Assembly (NCBI GenBank): GCA_005879255.1
Contig: VBKY01000045.1
Coordinates: 1 to 9,468, forward strand
Length of the DNA: 9,468 nt
Source of the DNA: Deltaproteobacteria bacterium
Lineage (GTDB): Bacteria > Desulfobacterota_B > Binatia > UBA9968
Direction of reading: 5' to 3'
Position numbers and translations under genes: made by a program. Below, piece by piece: positions 7,231 to 9,468 of the stretch. Position 1 is the first letter of the stretch. Each line of letters starts with the position of its first letter. A model generated the notes under the pieces. The model searched no databases and was not told the DNA's origin. It was given only the letters and a program-made list of their open reading frames with translations.

Positions 7231-7306
7231 TTAAGGCTTAGGTTTAGGCTCCGGCTAAACCTCAACCTGAATCTAAACCTTAGCCTGAACCTCAACCTGA
7301 GCTAAA
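7231..7306. repeat. Right CCTAAACC/AACCTCAACC-type repeat array
   Basis: Directly after the S23 stop, AGGTTTAG (7240-7247) and CTAAACCT (7255-7262) form a perfect 8-bp stem with a seven-base loop. A longer alternative pairs AGGCTTAGGTTTAG (7234-7247) with CTAAACCTTAGCCT (7273-7286), 13 of 14 positions. AACCTCAACCTGA occurs twice as an exact 13-base direct repeat (7258-7270 and 7288-7300), 30 bases apart. The repeats are related to those on the left side of the S23 gene and run mostly in the opposite orientation. Confidence 0.75.
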
Positions 7307-7316
7307 TGTAAACCCT

Positions 7317-7622
7317 ATGACCAACGACGAAAACGATCTGGAGAAGGTGGTACTAACCCGGCTCCTGCAACTAAACGCAACGGTCCAGGGATTTGTCACA
7401 GGGACTATCGCTGGACTCGTAGTATTCATTGCCACGAATTGGCTTGTACTCAAGGGGGGATATGTTGTTGGCCCGCATCTCTCTCTCCTCAATCAATTTT
7501 TCATCGGGTACGAAGTGACATTTGTGGGAAGTCTGATCGGATTAGCGTACGGATTCGGCTGTGGGTTTATCGGCGGATACTTGGTCGCCAGGATGTACAA
7601 TTGGATCGCGGGCTTCAGATAG
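7317..7622 (+). CDS. Small two-helix membrane protein, paralogue of the oxidoreductase C-terminal domain
   Basis: This 101-residue protein has an acidic, polar N-terminus (1-10), an amphipathic stretch, and two membrane helices at about 28-46 and 65-91. Residues 27-101 align without gaps to residues 506-580 of the upstream flavoenzyme, with about 40 of 75 identical by hand count. Shared signatures are ALKGG/VLKGG, GP-L-LL-Q, Y-VT, GSL-GL-YGF and GFIGG. Small Gly residues in both helices suggest tight packing, perhaps homo- or hetero-oligomerisation with the fused copy. I do not recognise a named family. No Shine-Dalgarno is seen because a repeat array ends about ten bases upstream, so the start is less certain; ATG 7317 keeps the whole acidic N-terminus. 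It lies 116 bases before a glycosyltransferase gene, and context suggests a scaffold, anchor or helper in the membrane glycan machinery. Confidence 0.75.
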   Translation: MTNDENDLEKVVLTRLLQLNATVQGFVTGTIAGLVVFIATNWLVLKGGYVVGPHLSLLNQFFIGYEVTFVGSLIGLAYGFGCGFIGGYLVARMYNWIAGFR

Positions 7623-7679
7623 GGCAAACGCTTCGGTAATACACGATCATTATCCGCTGGGAAGATTGTCTCAGAAAGT

Positions 7680-7739
7680 ATGAAATACGGACTCGTACTG
7701 GACTGCACCCCGGAAGACCCCAGAGGAGGTGAGGTTTAA
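7680..7739 (+). CDS. Possible 19-codon leader ORF overlapping the next glycosyltransferase start
   Basis: ATG at 7680 opens 19 codons (MKYGLVLDCTPEDPRGGEV) and ends at TAA 7737-7739. That stop overlaps the ATG of the next gene as TAATG. The strong Shine-Dalgarno of the next gene lies inside this ORF. The arrangement would allow translational coupling. The ORF itself has no good ribosome-binding site and is short enough to occur by chance. Confidence 0.2.
   Translation: MKYGLVLDCTPEDPRGGEV
7724..7730 (+). promoter_or_regulatory. Strong Shine-Dalgarno for the GT2 gene at 7739
   Basis: AGGAGGT is a near-perfect anti-16S complement ending eight bases before the ATG at 7739. It is the strongest ribosome-binding site in the window and fixes that start codon. 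Confidence 0.85.
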
Positions 7740-8683
7740 TGGGACAGGAACAGCCCGTCTTTTCGATTGTGGTTCCCACCTATGACCGGCCCAAACAGCT
7801 TGCCGCCTGTCTTCAGGCGCTCGGCGGGCTTGATTACGCGCGTGAAAGCTTCGAGGTGATCGTGGTTGACGACGGTAGCAAGACACCAGCAGAAGCCGTT
7901 GTGGCTTCTTTTGACGATCGGCTTCAGGTCACCTTGATTGTGCAATTGCACTCTGGTCCAGCAACGGCGCGGAACGCCGGAGCCATGCGAGCACGAGGCA
8001 AATATCTCGCTTTCACCGACGATGACTGCTTGCCCGCTCCTGACTGGCTACAAGCGCTCACCGTGCGTTTCGATCGCGCACCCGATCATCTAGTCGGCGG
8101 ACGCATCATTAATGCCCTTCCAGAGAATCCGTATTCGACGGCCGCACAGTTATTGATCGATTACATGTACGCTCACTACAACAGCGATCGCCATCACGCA
8201 AACTTTTTTGCTTCTAACAACTTAGCCGTTACTGCAGAGCGCTTTCGCGCGATCGGCGGCTTTGACACGAGTTTTCCCCTCCCGGCAGGAGAAGACCGTG
8301 AATTCTGCGATCGTTGGCTACATTACGGATATGAGATGACCTATGACCCCGAAGTGCTCGTCTACCATGCTCACGCATTGACCTTTCGTAGTTTTTGGCG
8401 GCAGCAGTTCCGTTATGGGCGCGGCGCCTTCGACTTTCATCGGGTACGCGCCCAGCGCAAGCAGAAAGGCATCAGATTACAAGCTCCATCATTCTATCTG
8501 AACTTGTTACGTTACTCGTTCTCTCAGGGTCGCCGCGGTCGGAGGTTGGTGCTTGCAGGATTGCTGCTGGTATCGCAGGGAGCGATCACCATGGGTTTCT
8601 TAAGGGAGAAGTTCGCCAGGGAGAAGTTCGCCTTAAGCCAATATGCCGCCGATCGGCGGAACCGAATTCAGGGAATGAGATGA
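7739..8683 (+). CDS. Family 2 glycosyltransferase
   Basis: A 314-residue GT-A fold glycosyltransferase. Visible motifs are SIVVPTYDRP (9-18), VIVVDDGSKT (40-49), GPATARNAGA (73-82), the metal-binding region TDDDCLPAPDW (93-103), ASNNLAV (158-164), GGFDTSF (173-179), the likely catalytic-base region GEDREFCDRW (184-193) and a following His210. One hydrophobic stretch at about 268-286 could be a membrane anchor. The two halves FSIVVPTYDRP and AGEDREFCDRW resemble GT2 members that act on lipid-linked oligosaccharides; donor and acceptor are unknown. The start is set by a near-perfect Shine-Dalgarno (7724-7730). The stop overlaps the next GT2 start by four bases (ATGA, 8680-8683), so the two are translationally coupled. 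Near the end REKFA is repeated, encoded by an exact 15-base tandem duplication. Confidence 0.9.
   Translation: MGQEQPVFSIVVPTYDRPKQLAACLQALGGLDYARESFEVIVVDDGSKTPAEAVVASFDDRLQVTLIVQLHSGPATARNAGAMRARGKYLAFTDDDCLPAPDWLQALTVRFDRAPDHLVGGRIINALPENPYSTAAQLLIDYMYAHYNSDRHHANFFASNNLAVTAERFRAIGGFDTSFPLPAGEDREFCDRWLHYGYEMTYDPEVLVYHAHALTFRSFWRQQFRYGRGAFDFHRVRAQRKQKGIRLQAPSFYLNLLRYSFSQGRRGRRLVLAGLLLVSQGAITMGFLREKFAREKFALSQYAADRRNRIQGMR
8603..8632 (+). repeat. Exact 15-base tandem duplication inside a GT2 gene
   Basis: AGGGAGAAGTTCGCC occurs twice in direct succession (8603-8617 and 8618-8632), coding REKFAREKFA in frame. The pair is bounded by CTTAAGG (8599-8605) and its reverse complement CCTTAAG (8631-8637). 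It adds five basic/aromatic residues just after the putative membrane segment and looks like recent slippage. Confidence 0.85.
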
Positions 8684-9468
8684 CTCCAATTGCAGTCGTC
8701 ATCGTAAACTACAACACGCTCCAACACCTCCGGGCTTGTCTTGCGACAGTCCAGTCAGAGAGGGCGAGCGAAGTTATCGTTGTCGACAACGCTTCGTCGG
8801 ATGGGAGCGTGGAGATGGTGAAAAGCGAGTACCCATCGGTGACGCTTCATGCCAACAGGAAAAATCTCGGATACGGTGCGGCGGCAAATCAGGCGATTGC
8901 GAGTTGCACCGCTCCGTATGTGTTGCTCCTGAACGCCGACACGCTCGTCGAATCTGGCGGACTCAGAAAACTGAGCGCCTATCTCGACCAGCATCCGCGA
9001 GCGGCTATCGTTGGGCCACGCCTTGTGAATCTCGATGGATCGCCGCAACCGTCATGGTTTCCGTTCCCGAGCCGCTACGTGTGCCATACCTGGACCACGC
9101 CGCCACGGCTCGATGCGCTCTGCGGCAAGAGCGCTTTCGGCCGCTTGATATGGCATCTCCCCAGTTTTTGGCATCGACCAGTGGACATTAGGTCGGATAC
9201 ACCGGACCGGGTAGTTCCTTGGGTGCTGGGGGCGGCCCTTGCCGTCCGACGCCAAGCATTCGAAGCTATGGAAGGCTTCGACGAGTCGTTTTTCATGTAT
9301 TTCGAGGAGGTTGATCTCTGCTACCGGCTGGCTTGTGCCGGGTGGCAGGTTCATTTTACTCCGACGACAACGATTGTGCATGTGGGCGGGGTTAGCACGA
9401 CACAAAGACGTGCGGCAATGATGCTGCAATTTTTCGAAAGCGAAGCTCAGTTTTATCGACGGCACTAC
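8680..9468 (+). CDS. Family 2 glycosyltransferase, rhamnosyltransferase-like (WbbL type), 3' end missing
   Basis: The frame opens at ATG 8680, overlapping the previous stop as ATGA, and stays open for 263 codons to the last base. The C-terminus is beyond the window. Motifs are IAVVIVNYNT (4-13), IVVDNASSDGS (33-43), NLGYGAAANQA (62-72), the DxD-like LLNADT (83-88), the GT2 segment VLGAALAVRR (182-191), EGFDESFFMYFEEVDLCYR (198-216) and IVHVGGVSTT (232-241). The VNYN, DNASSDGS, NLG-G-A-N and FFMYFEEVDLC combination is typical of the dTDP-rhamnosyltransferase RfbF/WbbL-like group of GT2, which adds rhamnose or similar sugars to lipid-linked glycans; family membership does not prove rhamnose as donor. 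Such proteins are usually about 290-340 residues, so little is missing. It is translationally coupled to the preceding GT2 gene. Confidence 0.9.
   Translation, partial: MTPIAVVIVNYNTLQHLRACLATVQSERASEVIVVDNASSDGSVEMVKSEYPSVTLHANRKNLGYGAAANQAIASCTAPYVLLLNADTLVESGGLRKLSAYLDQHPRAAIVGPRLVNLDGSPQPSWFPFPSRYVCHTWTTPPRLDALCGKSAFGRLIWHLPSFWHRPVDIRSDTPDRVVPWVLGAALAVRRQAFEAMEGFDESFFMYFEEVDLCYRLACAGWQVHFTPTTTIVHVGGVSTTQRRAAMMLQFFESEAQFYRRHY

Larger units (their letters stand above)
6762..7300 (+). mobile_element. Putative repeat-bracketed S23 cassette
   Basis: The four-helix bundle gene is enclosed by related repeat arrays in opposite orientation. The outer left end reads CAGGTTAAGGTTAAGG, and the reverse complement of the outer right end reads CAGGTTGAGGTTCAGG. 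By eye about 18 of 22 positions agree, as in terminal inverted repeats. The block sits between a flavoenzyme and a gene related to that enzyme's C-terminal domain. I found no target-site duplication and no transposase, so mobility is a hypothesis and the boundaries are approximate. Confidence 0.3.

Noticed and set aside
6763..7300. CRISPR array or true telomeric repeat
   Set aside because: The repeats are short, irregular, occur in both orientations and surround a protein gene. There are no regular spacers and no cas genes, and the locus is internal to an operon-like region.
6740..7320. Target-site duplication around the S23 cassette
   Set aside because: The bases just outside the outer repeats (around GATGAAA on the left and GCTAAAT on the right) do not match convincingly.
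8736..9191. Plus-strand 151-codon ORF in the last part of the window
   Set aside because: It lies out of frame within the GT2 gene at 8680-9468, whose frame carries all family motifs and was only hidden because it runs off the window end.
9052..9465. Antisense 137-codon ORF at the window end
   Set aside because: It is a shadow of the truncated GT2 gene and the peptide shows no family motif.

Overview
This window looks like part of a chromosomal surface-polysaccharide or glycolipid biosynthesis locus from a Gram-negative-type environmental bacterium. Every recognisable gene is on the + strand. Base composition is moderate in GC. Loose intergenic spacing, an S23-type four-helix bundle gene and small dispersed repeats of the CGCAAAGACGCAAAG kind suggest Verrucomicrobiota or Acidobacteriota, but nothing here fixes the taxonomy and that assignment is a low-confidence inference.

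Layout. Bases 1-147 are the 3' end of a polyprenol-phosphate mannose/glucose synthase (DPM1 type). A 412-base intergenic region follows, with two inverted repeats, one of them framed by an A-run and a T-run. At 560-2512 is a membrane-anchored CapD/WbpM/PglF-type nucleotide-sugar dehydratase. A 400-base gap holds one small lipoprotein-like ORF (2723-2890). At 2913-3680 is a stand-alone GlmS-like class II glutamine amidotransferase domain without sugar-isomerase domains. A family 2 glycosyltransferase with C-terminal membrane helices (3826-4926) is followed 24 bases later by an FAD-dependent amine-oxidase/UDP-galactopyranose-mutase-like oxidoreductase (4951-6753). That oxidoreductase ends in an extra two-helix membrane domain. 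Then comes a four-helix bundle (S23) gene (6867-7229), bracketed by AGGTTAAGG/CCTTAACCT-type repeats. A 101-residue membrane protein (7317-7622) follows; it is a free-standing paralogue of the oxidoreductase's C-terminal domain. Last are two overlapping GT2 genes (7739-8683 and 8680-9468), the second cut off by the window end.

How the genes fit together. The dehydratase would make a 4-keto-6-deoxy UDP-sugar, and the amidotransferase could supply ammonia for an amino-sugar step. The polyprenol-phosphate sugar synthase and three GT2 enzymes would build a lipid-linked glycan at the inner membrane. The flavoprotein may modify a sugar or lipid intermediate there. The substrates are inferred, not shown.

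Most worth a second look: (1) the small two-helix membrane domain present both fused to the flavoenzyme and as a separate gene about 600 bases downstream; (2) the S23 gene with its repeat brackets, lying exactly between those two copies and resembling a small mobile cassette; (3) the free GlmS-type glutaminase domain, in which the Trp that gates the ammonia channel in full GlmS is Ser.
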